Source of the DNA: Amblyornis subalaris
Lineage: Eukaryota > Chordata > Aves > Passeriformes > Ptilonorhynchidae
Reading direction: 5' to 3'
Length of the DNA stretch: 64,000 nucleotides
Assembly: GCA_018881555.1 (NCBI GenBank)
Contig: JACAXG010000092.1
Location: 1,779,981 to 1,843,980, forward strand
In this document: positions 9,688 to 22,716 of the stretch, piece by piece
Numbering within the stretch: position 1 is the stretch's first letter
Layout: each line of letters starts with the position of its first letter
Notes under the pieces: model-generated
The model's input: the letters and a program-made list of their open reading frames with translations, nothing else
What the model was told of the DNA's origin: nothing
Database searches by the model: none
Program-made: the position numbers and the translations under genes

Positions 9688-12600
9688 TTTGTATTTCCTC
9701 ACACAATGGGGGAAAATCCTATTGAAATAACTTCAACTTTTCAATTATATTTTCAGGAAAATGTCCCCACTGGATCTTTAAACTTTGTGTCCTGGAATTG
9801 TCTGTGAGACATTTGTACTCTCGTGGCACAAACATAAAGTTTGACAAGTACAGGTAGACACACGGTGAAGAAAATCCTCTGTTAGATCTATTCAGTCATT
9901 CCATATTCACTAATCCTGTTCACTTGCATTTTGGGACCCTTATTCCACATTTATTTCCAGTCACCTGCACCGCTCTTCACTTACGCACTTCCCTTGTTCC
10001 CCAAGTAATTTTGTCCCACCATCTGCCTTATCCATACCTGAGATGGTTGGTAGGACTTCTTCTGCTATGGTGATAACAAAATACCCATTTTGCCCAAGCT
10101 AGAAAGGTAAATGGAGAATGTATACGATACAGTTAGAGTAGGGCTGAAGTGGAATTCTGCTAAAGAAAGTTGGTAGCACGATTTACAGCAAATAGACTTC
10201 TGCCGATAAAACTGCAATGTTAAATGCACTGTGCAAAGCCTGCAAATTGAGCTGAGATTTACATAGATTTCCCTCAAATATGTGGGCCTGACAGCAACCC
10301 TTGAATGATTATATATGAACGGGTTTGCAAATTTCATAACAAAATTAAGTGTATTTATAGCTGGGCCGGTCCTCTGGCAATTTAAAATATGGGGTATTCC
10401 AGTCACTTTGTAAAGAGGTATTAAGCAGATGCTACTTAAATTGATATAGTGACAGAATTCAGCAATTGCAAAATTTATAAGACTGCCCCAATACTTTGAA
10501 AATTAATTCATTTTTATTTTGTGTATTCATCTTTTGTGTTTGCTTTAATGAACACCAATGTTTTGCTTGCATAAATGTTTTCAGAGAAAGCACTTTACCC
10601 AACTTCTCTGAATGCACAGTACATATCAACAACAATCCATCAATAAAATTGTGACTAAAATGAAATGTTAGTAAGTAATTGAGTTTGAGTCACCCTTGGT
10701 TATTCGGCTGTGTTGTTTCTTGCAGAAGATTTAAAGTATTTGGAGTATTTTTCAAAGCATCCTACTGCTTGAAGAATGACAAGTAATCAAACTTTCTATT
10801 GGAATAGGTCAAAGGATGTTTTGTCACAGTAAGTACGTGTTTAAGGCTTAGAATAATAGAATAAACTACATATTTGTTATGTATTGTAGTTTATCTGTAA
10901 TAAGTCTCGAACATTTTTTAAAAATTTTTTTTTGAGAAGCACTGTGTATCCTAAGCCTGGTCTCGTAAAAGTAACAGCTCTCTAAAGAAACTACTGAACT
11001 CCTGAAAGGATGAGGAGCAACAAACCAAAAAATATGGAAGGATTGGATGCTTATACTCAGAAATAAATCAATATTTAATGCACCTTTCAGAACATTCACA
11101 GTATTCTGAAGAAAAAAACAATTTTTAGACTCGACACATGTATTGTGGTTTAGTACAGAATGTCCTAGACCTGCTACAATTGCTGTATGTTTTAAGTCAG
11201 ATCCTGCCGTTGTTCTGTATAATATCTGCTTGAAAATTAGTCCCATTGTCAGCATGGGTGAAATCCTGACTGTCCAATTTAACACATCTCTGTATGAGTC
11301 TGAATTACAAGCCTCGTTAGAGTGTACTTGGAACACAGGCTTGTGCCTCTGTCACACAGCCTTTGTGCCTGAGGTTAGGCAACAATGTGAGTATTTGTAA
11401 CTGCAACTGGAAAGTCTACTGAACTACTAATAAGGGCTTTGATCTGCAAAAATTGGATAGAAATAAGGATTTTGATTGGTTGAAAGTGAATCACTGTAAC
11501 TAGGAACAGTATTTTTTCAGTTTTAATAAAAGTTACGTACCTGGAAACTTTTGATTCAACCATGGATTTGGATATCAAATACCTCTGAAGTTCATTTGTA
11601 TCTAGATCTACAAATACTTAACCTGTCTCTTGCCCTTAAAAGTTTCTCTGTAGATGTTTTATGTCTTCAGATCTGATACATGTTTTCGGTGTCCATTTGT
11701 ATGATTTTCACTAATAGGTTTTTGCTATTATAATACAAATGATTATGTGAAATCTTACATTCTCCCCTAAGCAAAACATTTAATAGTTTCTCAGAAGCAA
11801 TCTGATCACCTGTGATACCTAAGGGATGTCAACAGATAATATAGAATGGTAACAGAAGAAAAGTGGAAAGGAACTGATACACAAATTTGAACACAAATTC
11901 TTTGTCTTTTTCTGGTTTGATAGCTGAACTTGACCTCGTTTTAAAGAATTTGGCTGGAGATAGGTCAGCACTGGAAAAAAATTGAAAACTAAGATATGAG
12001 AAAACTCATTTGGGAGCTGAGAGATCATGCAGCTTATAAGTTCAAGGAAGCTGTTTCATTTGGGAAGTGAGATGTTTGCCGAGGAAGCAGATACCTAGAA
12101 AATAAAACTGTCAGAGGCAAATCTCAGTGTAAGGATTTAGAAGTTATTTAGACCCTGAAGAAAAATCAGATTTGTGGTTGATGTAGGAATAAAAGGGAAA
12201 GCAGAATAGAACCGAGAAATAAAATAGAAGGGAACATCTCTTTATCAGGGAAACAAATTATCTGCATACCTGAAATACAGTTACTGAAGCATTTTGGCAT
12301 GGTGCTGGTACTCTTGCCAGGGGCGGTTTTTTGTTTTTGTTGATTTGCTTTTAAGTAAAGTTTACTTGAAAAAGGCTCTTCCAGATTGTTTGGGATGGAC
12401 TTTGCTAAGGCACACGTGCCAGCCTCTACACTGTGATAAAGAATGATAGAATGCTTTCAAGTGGAACTGAATGTATCAGCCTTTGAGATACAGCTTCTAC
12501 ATAAAAGTAAGTTATTTGATTAGAGAGTCACTAAATCAAGCCTGAAACCACAGGCTATGGAGACATATGTCTTGAACTACCTGGTTTCTGTAAAATTAGA

Positions 12601-14940
12601 CACAGACTTTTTAAATGCTGTTTCAGTTCAGGTAATAAATCCATTTATGCTAATCATTTGCAGATGACTTACATATTATTTAATGGTGTATAAATAGCAC
12701 CACTGAAGATGCACTTGGTAAGTGTGAAGAGTTTGTAGATTACAGAAATTTGTATTTCAGATAATCACAGTTTACACGGATCCATTTTAAAAGTCTGCTC
12801 AGGCCAGTTCTGCTGACCTTTGATAAATTTTTTTCATTATTTGAATTCCTGAAATACTATTTATTTGTTACTCAAATGAAAAAAAAAAATCCCAAACCCC
12901 AGCAGATGTATTAGTGGAATAAGGACATTCCTAGAAGTATTCAGAACAGTTGCCTGTATGTGTAATATTCTTTGTCCCTTCTCCAGCATCCCTGTTCTGT
13001 CAGTGGTCCATTTCAGAGGGACTTGTTAGTTAATAGGTTCAATGAACATTATATGAGGCAAAAATATCTTTTGATATGAATGTATCTCTAGATATGTCAA
13101 CATTTTTTGTCTTCCTTGACTAAATATTACTCCTAGCTAATCCATCAAAATTGAACACTTAAATGTTCTCTCCTGATTTACAGATTTTTCTAACAATGAG
13201 TAAAGCTTTTATCCTCATACTACTGGACTTTAAAGATAACATCATAAGTCAGATGATAAGTATTTATGGGTTAGGTTCATCATTCCAGGTGATTATGTTA
13301 GCCTGTGATTAATGCAAATATATTGATTTTAAAAAATGTATCTCTATAAGAATGAATAAATTACCTGATACAGTGACTGGAAAAAAACCCCAAACCTGCT
13401 TTATTTCTTTTTTGCAAATGAAAATGTAACTCCTCTCATTTACTCTGCAAAAACAGTTGTCTTGAAATATCTGACTATTTTATTAAATCTTCTGTATTGT
13501 TCGTTTCAGTCAGATGAATAGATCATATACTCAAGATTTAATTTCCTTATTCACTGAATCTGTATGAGTATAATTCTTCTACTGTACAGCTGTATAAGCT
13601 AACGTGAAGTGAGAGTAAAGCTTTCATTCAGGTGTGTATTAGAATGCAAATGAACATCTACGGAATGTGGCAAATAGCACTGGTTAAATAAAAAGGGTTG
13701 ACATTTATTTTATGATTAGAACATTATTGCACTGCCAATACATGTAATTTTCTCAAAGGATTCAATCTGACCGACTAATTTGGCTAGAGACAAAACAGGT
13801 ACATTTGATTAGAGAAAATATTTTGGTGTGTGTGAACTGAACAGTTAGTGACTTTTATCTCTTTCAGAGGGTACATTAATCTGTCACCTACCTCAAAAGC
13901 CCTTAATTACTACTGGTTCTGACTCTTGCTTCTGCTCAAATTTTCTGAATTTTGTTATGTACACATCATAATCTAAAGTGCTGAAAGAGCAGATAGAAGA
14001 AATCATGGCCAGATTCTCATACTCAGCACTTTATCCAAGGTGTGTTTTTATCAGCTTCAATGGAATTACTCATGGAATAAGTAATCACTAATATAATCTG
14101 AGTAAGAATGTGAATTTCCTGTAATAAATCTGATGGAGATATGCCAACAGCATTCTGTGACATTGTTGCACCTGACAGAATAACAAAACAAATTGCCATC
14201 TGCTACTAAAGTAAAGGGTATTTACCATACAAGTCTGCTACTAGAGTAGGATATGTCCCTCCTAAACCTGCTTCTTGGTATCAGTAAGCAATAATGGATG
14301 GAGTGAAGAACAGATAAAATGTCAGGTATTTGATGGTGATGATAGGAATTTATTCAGAAACAGTAAAATCTGAAAAGTTACCAAATAGAGGCTTATTTTT
14401 CTTAATAACATGACTTGCTCCAAGTGAAATTGCAATATATATTTCCATACTTTCTGAAAAACTCATCCTTAGAGTGTAGAGCCAGACATGAATTAGCAGA
14501 TAGACATAACAGGATCTCCTCTGATCGGGCTGCTGGTGCTCTGTCTGACTATGCTTTATCAGAGCCTTTGTGGAATCTCATTCCACAGGCGTTCATTTTC
14601 TTCTGCTGCTTCTCTAAAGTTTGTCCTTGGTAAACGAGATAGGCTTTAACCCATAGGCTTATTATGGTATTCAAGGTTAGGAAAATAATCATTGTAGTAT
14701 CAATTAATGAAATAAGAAGGAAGCCAGTTCTAATTTAGCCAGCTCAGAGAAAAAGATCTGTTGATTGAACGCAATTACTTAAAGGTTCCTCAGAGAAAAA
14801 AATTAGGTCTGTGCCCTTTTTTTTCATTATGAAATATAAACAAGATTAGAAAGTTTGTTATTTGTATTTAAATAAGTGTTGCTTATATTCACATTGAATA
14901 TTAAAAAAACCAAATTAATCTCTTTACTGGAACATTTTTC

Positions 14941-15056
14941 CGGCAAACCGATTAATACCTTTGAGTAGCAGGCAGCATTTTTTAATGTCAAACGTGATGT
15001 AAACGAGAGTCAAAAATGTTCTCATGTCACTGACATGAGTCACGCATGGGCGTGAG
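14941..15056. promoter_or_regulatory. Candidate regulatory cluster with palindromes
   Basis: In a very AT-rich setting this 116 bp interval keeps six CpGs. It holds a perfect 9 bp inverted repeat, ctcatgtca / tgacatgag with one base between (15021-15039). A second inverted repeat, cacgc / gcgtg with a 4 bp loop, follows at 15041-15054. Motifs resembling binding sites are close together: gtaaac (forkhead-like, 14999-15004), tgagtca (AP-1, 15036-15042) and ctttga (TCF-like, 14959-14964). Such a mixture is typical of enhancers, but short motifs arise by chance and nothing here proves function. Confidence 0.25.
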
Positions 15057-18000
15057 TATTGTGCAGTTATTACCTGATACTTTTGCAGAGAAATTCAGCT
15101 TCTCTGTAACTGTTACTATATTGGTTGTAGAATATTTTTAAGCAGAACCTGGCAATCATGTTGATCATGGCAATGAGACTGACAGTGAATAAGGTGCACT
15201 TCATATGTGATCTTAGCTCAGGGTAGAGTGCTAACTGGGTGACTTGGTTGTCAGTCAAGTATAGTTAGCATAAGTTGATGTAATATTCTACTATTGTACT
15301 ACCACGAGGTTATTTATCATAATACACTACAGTATCTACAGTAGAACTCAAATTATATAAAGTCAAAAATTTTAGACCTTGTCGTGGATACACATAGGGT
15401 ACACATAGCCACTCAGATGTGCAGTATTTAATTAAAATGTCATATGCCACTCATTGAAAAAATATATCTAGTCTTCTTTTAATAAAACATTGAAAAAAGG
15501 TACCAAATTCCTAAGATATTTGTACAGCTTTAGAAAAACCTATACATAAAAAGTATGAAGTTTTCAAAGTGAGACTTCAAATCCAAACTTCTGCTTTGAT
15601 CATACTGCTGAAAACATAATTCAGTTAGCAAGGACAGGTTAAAAACCCCAGGGGTATAGTGGGTTACCTTCTAGTGTTTGCAGCCAGCTTGGAAACTGGT
15701 CCATAGCTGGCCTAATAATTTACATGCTTGCTTCTCAGCTAACCTGAAAGCACTTTCAATTGATTTTAGTGTGTCCAAATCTATGTCTTCATTATTCTCT
15801 CTGCTATCAACATCTACAGCATTTGTGGACTAGCAGCAAAAGTGGTACCATTGCCATATTTTATGAGGCAATAATAATGACTCTAGTGAAATTAAAATGA
15901 AGAAATGTAATAAAAGGAAGGATATATGTCCAGGAGTGTAATCATGTCCATTTTTTTCCCTATCCTGACCGAAGGAACATCTTTCTGCAAGCAGACAGAT
16001 TTAGAAGCAGTTCCTATGAACGAGGAAGGTAAAGAAAAGGGCAGCGTGTGATAACAACTGCTCTCTAGCTCCAAAGGGAACATTCTCAGCTGGATGGAAA
16101 AGGTGAAGATTACCATGTCATAAATTCTTAAAGACTCTCATTTTCTCCAGTGTTGTCACAGAACACTCTCTGTTTGTTGAATAAGGAAATTACAACTTAA
16201 AGTAGCTGGAAGCTGTCACTGCCAGCAAGGATGCCAGTTACATTTTTGGAACACTCTCTTACTACACCATCTGGATGTCTTTAGTACAAAGTCCAAACAC
16301 GAAATCACATGAGACCATATTTGTAACAGGCATACTTATTTGAGAATAGGAAACATTTTGCAATATTTATGTAGTGCTTTTTTTTGCCCCTCTCCATACA
16401 GAAATACTCAACTAAATCCTCAATAATATGCAGATAAACTGGGTTTATCATCTTTTCATAGCTCAGTTCTTCATCTGTTTCTTTCTTAAACATTTTTAAT
16501 AGTACATGGGATGTAGATGACAGAATGTCGTGCCATGGTTTTAACATACGCGGTACAACATTGTGAGGCGTGGAGAGAATAGCCAGGGATCACTTCCTTG
16601 ATCTTTCCAGAGTGACAGCTGTCTTCAAAGCAGTGGAATACTTGATGACTGAGGCTCATATCTGTTACAATCACATGGTGCAACAGCAGTTTTTGCAATA
16701 ACTTATACCTTGTGCAACTTCCATGCTCAACATCTGTTCTGAACTTAGGCTGAGTAAGTGTGAGAGATAATCCACTAAGATGGTGTATTACTGCTAAATT
16801 TTTAGTTATGCAAGCAGGATCACAGTTTTTCTTGGTTCTGCCTCTTACCTGTCATCTTTCCATATGCAAAACCAGAAAGAAGAAAACATTATAAACTTAC
16901 ACTGTTTAATTTTATCTTCATTATAGCTTCTAGATTGAGTCTCACTTAGGTAAACAGTTCTACTATGAAGGTCTTAAGTCATAAAACTTTGAACAGACTT
17001 TAGATTTTTCTGTGTGTTTCTGTGTTGCCTAAAATATTTGGTGGTTAATACAAATTGCTATAATTAGGCTTGTAAACAGAAATCACTTCTACCTCCTAGA
17101 TGTTTTCATTGCTGTAACTATAATCAAGGAATTATTTATGTTTGTGGCTTTTTCTTGGGGAACTAGAATCTTAAAAATATCTGTGGCTTTTAAGTAAGAT
17201 ATAGTTCATTAATAATACTTGGAAATAAAATCACATACAGGCAATCTTAAACCAGAAGATACTAGGATTTCTAGGAAAAAATGTATGAACTCTGGATTGT
17301 TTTATGATTGTTTCAGTTTTTCTAGTTTCAAATAATCGAAAGTCAGTGCACAACATGGTGTGTAGCTTTTTGTACAAACTTAAATGTTACCTGCAACTGT
17401 GATCCAAACCTGTGTATAGTGGGACAATCTGTTCTTTTGTTATGTCCTCAGTTCACGAAAGATAATGTCTCAATCTGTGCATTACCTTAGCTGTAGTTCC
17501 TTTGAAATCAATGTGCTTGTATTCATGCAGGCAATTAGACAAAAGGAGAAATTGTGTAGCTGCTTGTAATGTGACATGATGCTCCATGAAGCAATAGTAT
17601 AAAGCAATATGTTACTCAAATGAAGATATTTCTGTGGCTAATTCTGACAAAACCAAAAGAAATCAGATTTGCAGATCTGTGCTTTAACAGCAGTGTAATT
17701 TTGTTTTGGAAGCACAGTCCTGAATTGCCAGGGCATCCCACTGAGCCAGTAGAATTTCAGTACTTTAGGAAAAAAAAATAGGAACCTGAAAAATTTTGTT
17801 TGCATGCAGTCAACATTATTCATCTCCAGAAAAAAAGGAACAGAATATTTTTTCATACATTTCCTACACGAGTATTGAACTTAGAACTGAATATTTCGTG
17901 TAAGGAATGGAAAAGATATTCTTGGCTTTCATCTCCTCTAGCTCCTCCCTTCGTTCTTCTTTTGCATTAGAGTGCATTACCATCTCAGTTCATGAGAAAC

Positions 18001-18276
18001 AATGGAGAAGTGGATCTCTCTCTCATTTATCAACTTTGTTATGGTGACTGAGCACTACTGGGGTATCTGGAAGTATCAGTTATATAATAAGAATATGTGA
18101 TCAAAGTGTTTAAAACAAATGCAATAAATTTTGAGAATGAAGATCATTTCAATGGCATACTTTAGTTTTGTTAGTTCTTACTAATTTGTAAGCCCTATAC
18201 CTCATGAATAAGCATTGTTTGCTATACTATATGAAACATTTCTTCTTGGACAGACAAGAAAACGTGGGTTTCCAAA

Positions 18277-18320
18277 TTAAAAAAAAAAAAAAAGAAGAAA
18301 GAAAGAAAAAGAAAGAAAGG
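18277..18320. repeat. A-rich / GAAA simple repeat
   Basis: A run of about fifteen A is followed by gaagaaa, gaaa and gaaagaaagg units. It is simple sequence with no neighbouring element to which it could be a tail. Confidence 0.85.
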
Positions 18321-20379
18321 CTTAATTATGCTTTTATGTTTTATTCCCTGTTTCTGACTGCTTCAGCATCTATCAACTACAAGCTGGACATCAACAGATA
18401 AGTTCTCTGTTACTTTCAATGCTTTCCAACCTCATAATTAGGCAAAATCACCTTTAAAATTTATAAGGAAATTTATCTCAAATCAGGAAGTTTCTTAAAA
18501 ATGGCACTTTCAACATCCTAAAGTTATACAAGAAAAATTATGACTTTTGGTTTGCAATGCCAAATAAAATGAATGGGTAGGACAACTAGATCCTACGCAC
18601 CTCTGAAAAATCAGCCTATCAATCTCAGTGTCCATTGTCTTCCAGAAATGTAAAACAGGAATAACAAAAACTCCCTACAAGTTGGTGGACTTACGCATAA
18701 TTCACTGACATTTCTAAGAGGCTGAGATACTATGGTGATGAATACTTACAGCTACAATGGTAAATAATAGAAGTAAGCAGAATTAATTATTAATTTATGT
18801 GAGGTTACTTCTCTCTTGTCTCTGTTGAAAAGGACTAAAAATCAGACGATTTTTAACAGCAGAATAACTGGTATTTTTCTTCTTGAAAAAAATGCAGTTA
18901 TACGGAATTTAAAAGGTGACTTTAAAGTGTTTGCGACTATGTCAAAAACCAATTTTGTCTTCATTAATGTGTATACACATTGAGCTAATAGTGCTGATAG
19001 CTGTGAATTTCAGTTTTTAGATGCATATTAACAAAATAAATGTACACACATCATTAATTTGTACTTTTAATTTTAATCTCCAAGTTTATGTTGCATAAAA
19101 GGCAGAAGATGAAGAGATTTACTTCTGGTTTAGTCTCTGCTTACATGTTATGTGTATTATTAAACCAAAATCTTCCTGTGTTTTCTTGTCCAGGAGGAAT
19201 CTATAATGTTATTTGGAAGACATCCTCTCAGTGTTTTCACTTGTTATGCCACCTTTCCATATGTGCTTCATCAGTGAAAACAGTTTTAGAAGAATTGTAG
19301 CGTGGAAGAGTAGAGTTCCCATTCCCACCAAAAAAAGGCTATGAAATGCCATGCCATCACTGAATAGCACCAGGGTGAACTTGGAAAGAAGGTATGTCTG
19401 AAATACATAGGGCATACCCAAACAAAACATCCCAGTGCTGGACTAAACTAGTAGTGCACTTGAGTGAGAGATGTGGACCAGGTACACACAGAAATCTCCT
19501 TCTTCACCTCTCCTACATCAAATGCCACTTCACATTTTGTATTATGCACAAAAGCAGGGTCCTCACTTCCAGCATTTCTCTTTCTTCGTGTCTTCAGTAT
19601 CCTTCATCCTTCCTCTCGAGCACTATGTAGACATTCTGTCTCACAGACTCGGACAAATTAGTCATCTTACCTGTAACAACATGGACAATTTGCATGAGTT
19701 GAAATTGAGTTAATCACATTGCTAGGGCAGCTCTAGTTGACTTTCACACCCTACAGTTTCTTCTCTCCTCTCATGCTATGACTGGCCATTAATCACCTTT
19801 CCTCTGGGTCAGTAAGTTGATATTGAATGAAAAGTGCAGAATTCTTGGGCTGAATAGTCTGGCAACATCTTCAGTGTTTTAGTGCAAAAGGTCAGATACT
19901 CTTGATTTTGGATTGTGGTGCACTTCTGCAAGTTTATCTTTGGCCTCAGTTATAGCTGGCTTCCTTTTTTAGTTGTGGCACATTATATTGAAATTATAGC
20001 ACTTTAGTTGTTTGTAACTATATTATCACTAATCATGTAAATTATGTGAAAATTTTCTGTCTGTTCACAATGAAGGAGCAAAGATCTCAGCAAATATGCT
20101 CTTTAGGATAGTAGCCATTTTTCTGTAGGGGATGTTTGCAAGCCTACAACATTTTAGAGCAACTATAATATGTTAAATGACGTTAGATTTTACTTGTGGG
20201 AAAGACATCCAAATGTTGAACTCTACTCATTCTGAACCTCTAGTCTTCAGTTTCAGCTGTTTCTATGTGAAGACATTTCTCTTGTGAGTCTACTTCTATC
20301 CGTATTTCAGTAACGGAGATGGGCCACTCAGCATTCTGGTTGATCTCATCTAATGGAACCGACTCCTTTCTGCTGCGTG

Positions 20380-20882
20380 TCAGAGAGAAAAAAAGGCAGG
20401 CGATAAGATTCATGGATTGAGAAAAAGAACATTTTAAGAGCTGGAACAAAAGCTACAAGTGCAANGAGAGCAAAAAAGGAATTATTTCCTTCTTCCCATC
20501 AGCAGACAGGAGTCTAACCACTTGCTGGAAAGCAGAGCTTCAGAATGCATAACAGTTACTTGGAAAGAAAATGCTTTAACCATCAACATCCTGCTTTTTT
20601 CTTCTTTCCTTGAACTTTTTTGCTGAGCACAACATCATATGGTATAGAATATTGCTTTGATCACTTGTTGCAGGTGTGTCCTCCTAGCCTCTTGCTCACC
20701 TCCAGCATACTCACTGGGGAAGCAGAGGGGGAGAAAGTGAAAGCCTTGACTCTGTGCAGGTACTGTTCAACAATATCCAAAACACTGCTGTGTTATCAAC
20801 ACTGTTTAGTCACAAGTCAAAGCACAGCACAATACCGGCTGCTGAGAAGAAAGTTACTGCCATCCCAGCCAGACCCACAACA
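20380..20882 (-). mobile_element. LTR of an avian endogenous retrovirus, diverged
   Basis: Read in reverse this matches the LTR family at 36835 and 58245 in order: an aaaaaggaattatttcc stretch, the gctgagca-caacatcatatggtatag motif, gtgttatcaacactg, and the end catcccagccagacc...acaaca at 20882. Part of the R/U5 side (left) is poorly conserved, and its left edge could lie up to 60 bp further left. No internal retroviral sequence adjoins it on either side. It contains one N at about 20465. Confidence 0.75.
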
Positions 20883-21609
20883 GGTGGGGACCAGGAGAAG
20901 ACTAGAAGGCTCACTGGTTCTTCCTCTTCTTCCTCCTTCCATATGACAGTTCTTCTGGTTCGATGCTTGTTGCATTAAAAGGCACAGAGGACATGTATTT
21001 TCAGAACAATTTTCTTTTTCAGTACCTGCTATTAAGAAAATAATTTTATTTCACAATGAGGCCCGCAGTATTGTGAATGGCAAGGAAGATGTTTGAAAGA
21101 TGGTATCTTCGGTAAGTACTGTGTGCTCTCTGGAGTGATTTGCAAGGACAGTTGCTCTAGCATAGTGCAACAGAACATAAGCAAATAATGTATAAGTGAC
21201 ATTTCATTTCACATTTCCAGTTCTCTGTGTATCATTACATGTGTGTACAAGCTAGCAACATTCCTTAAAAACCAGTGGCACTTTACTCTTGTCCCAGAAC
21301 AGAGCCAGGGCTGCATTTCAGAAACAAGATCAGTGGTGGGTGAGGGAGATCGCTGGGCTGGGCTGGACACCTCAAACCCCAAACCTCAGAGGAGTCAGAT
21401 GGGATCTTCTGCCACAGCAAGGTGGGTTCCACTCATCTAGAGAGTGTGACTTGACTACAGCATGGGATAAAATATCAAAAATTTTAAATTCACAATGGCT
21501 GCTGCAAATTTAAATTATGTTAAAAAGTAAAAAGTGAAAGACCAAATACCTAGTTGAAAACTAAAATAATAATTGTTATAAACCGTCTTGATGGATCTTC
21601 GTTAGATAC
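20883..21609. other. Noncoding spacer between two LTRs in opposite orientation
   Basis: About 730 bp of apparently unique sequence with no recognised feature. It is slightly less AT-rich at 21280-21440. Confidence 0.5.
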
Positions 21610-22716
21610 TGAATTGTTCTTGTGTGGTCAGGGTTTTGTATCTGGGGGGCTACAGGTGTGGCTTCTATGAGAAGCTGCTGGAAGTTTCTGCTATGTCCAG
21701 CCAATGCCAGCTCCAGGACAGACCCACTGCTGGCCAAGGCTGAGCCAATCAGAGATGGTGATAGCTCCACTGGGGTAACATATTTAAGAAGCAAAAAAAG
21801 AAAAAGTTTTTGCTCAGATGTAATTGTGCTCAGAGAAGAGCAGAGTGAGAATATGTGAGAGGAACAACTCTTCGGACACCAAGGTCAACAGAGAAAGAGG
21901 GGGAGGAGGTGCTCCAGGCGCTGGAGCTGAGATTCCCCTGCAGCTCGTGGTACAGACCATGGTGAAGCAGCTGTGCTCTTGCAGCCCATGGAGGTCCATA
22001 AGGATGCAGAGATCCACCTGCAGTCTGTGGAGGAGATCCATGCTGGAGCAGGTGGATGCCTGAGAGAAGGCTTTGACCCAGTGGGAGGCCCCTGCTGGAA
22101 CAGGCCCCTGTCTGGAACCTGCAGACCTGTGGAGAGAAGAGACCACACTGGAGACACTGGTAGGATTTGTGACTCTNTGGGGGACCCACACTGGAGCAGC
22201 CTGTGCCTCAAGGACTCTATCCTGTGGAAAAGTGATGCACATTGGAGCAGTTTGTGAAGAATTGTTGCCTGTGGGATGGACTCATGTTGCAGAAATTCAT
22301 GGAGAACTGTCTGCTGTGGGAGGGACCCCACACTGGAGCAGGGGAAGGACTCCTCTCCCTGAGCAGCAGCAGAAACAAGGTGTGATGAACTGACCCTCAT
22401 CCCCATTCCCTGTCTCCCTGTGCTGCTGGCGGGGATGAGGTAGATCTGAGAAGGAGGGAGGAGTGGGTGGGCAGATTTTTAAGATTTATTTTCTTCTCGT
22501 TATCCTGCTCTGATTTTGTTGGTAATAAATTCATTTAATATCCCCAAGTTCAGCCTGTTCTGTCTGACTATAATCAATGAGTGATCTCTCCCCCTCTGTC
22601 CTTATCTCAGCTCATGAACCTTTAACTGTATTTTCTGTCCCCTATCCAGTTGCAGAGGGAGGTGATAGGGTGGCTTTTGTGTGTGCCTAGCATACAGCCA
22701 GGGTCGAAACACTATA
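21610..22716 (+). mobile_element. Long solo LTR (about 1.1 kb) of an avian ERVL-like retrovirus
   Basis: The element starts tgaattgttcttgtgtggtc and runs to acagccagggtcgaaacac at about 22716. Landmarks in order: a U3 block (ggggggctacaggtgtggct), a possible promoter with aacatatttaagaag at 21778-21792, a body of imperfect modules each containing a (c)ac(a/t)(c/t)tggagca(g) phrase (about 22187, 22238 and 22328), a polyadenylation signal at 22524-22529 and a U5 part with tctccccctctgtccttatc. The LTR at 3783-4594 is a relative on the other strand. No pol or second LTR is adjacent, so it is solo. I could not find a target-site duplication. Several overlapping open frames of 60-170 codons in all directions reflect its composition only. 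Confidence 0.85.
22524..22529 (+). terminator. Polyadenylation signal of the LTR
   Basis: An aataaa hexamer lies in the 3' third of the LTR, downstream of its repeat modules, where the R region of a retroviral LTR carries its poly-A signal. Confidence 0.5.

Larger units (their letters stand above)
9688..20379. other. Large AT-rich, mostly single-copy noncoding block
   Basis: Almost 10.7 kb without a recognisable interspersed repeat, making it one of the two cleanest parts of the window. The longest open frame is 156 codons on the minus strand (10866-11336), near what chance allows in this much six-frame sequence, and shows no domain. Motif clusters that could be regulatory occur near 12640-12700, 13312-13319 and 14941-15056; the last is listed separately. 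The low repeat content would fit an intron or regulatory domain of a developmental gene, but that is inference. Confidence 0.5.

Noticed and set aside
10866..11336. 156-codon minus-strand open frame
   Set aside because: About the length expected by chance somewhere in 64 kb of six-frame AT-rich DNA. No domain, signal peptide or splice context was seen, and an 85-codon frame overlaps on the other strand.
21814..22406. Several open frames of 80-173 codons in both directions
   Set aside because: They all lie inside the long LTR, and LTRs of this kind do not encode proteins.
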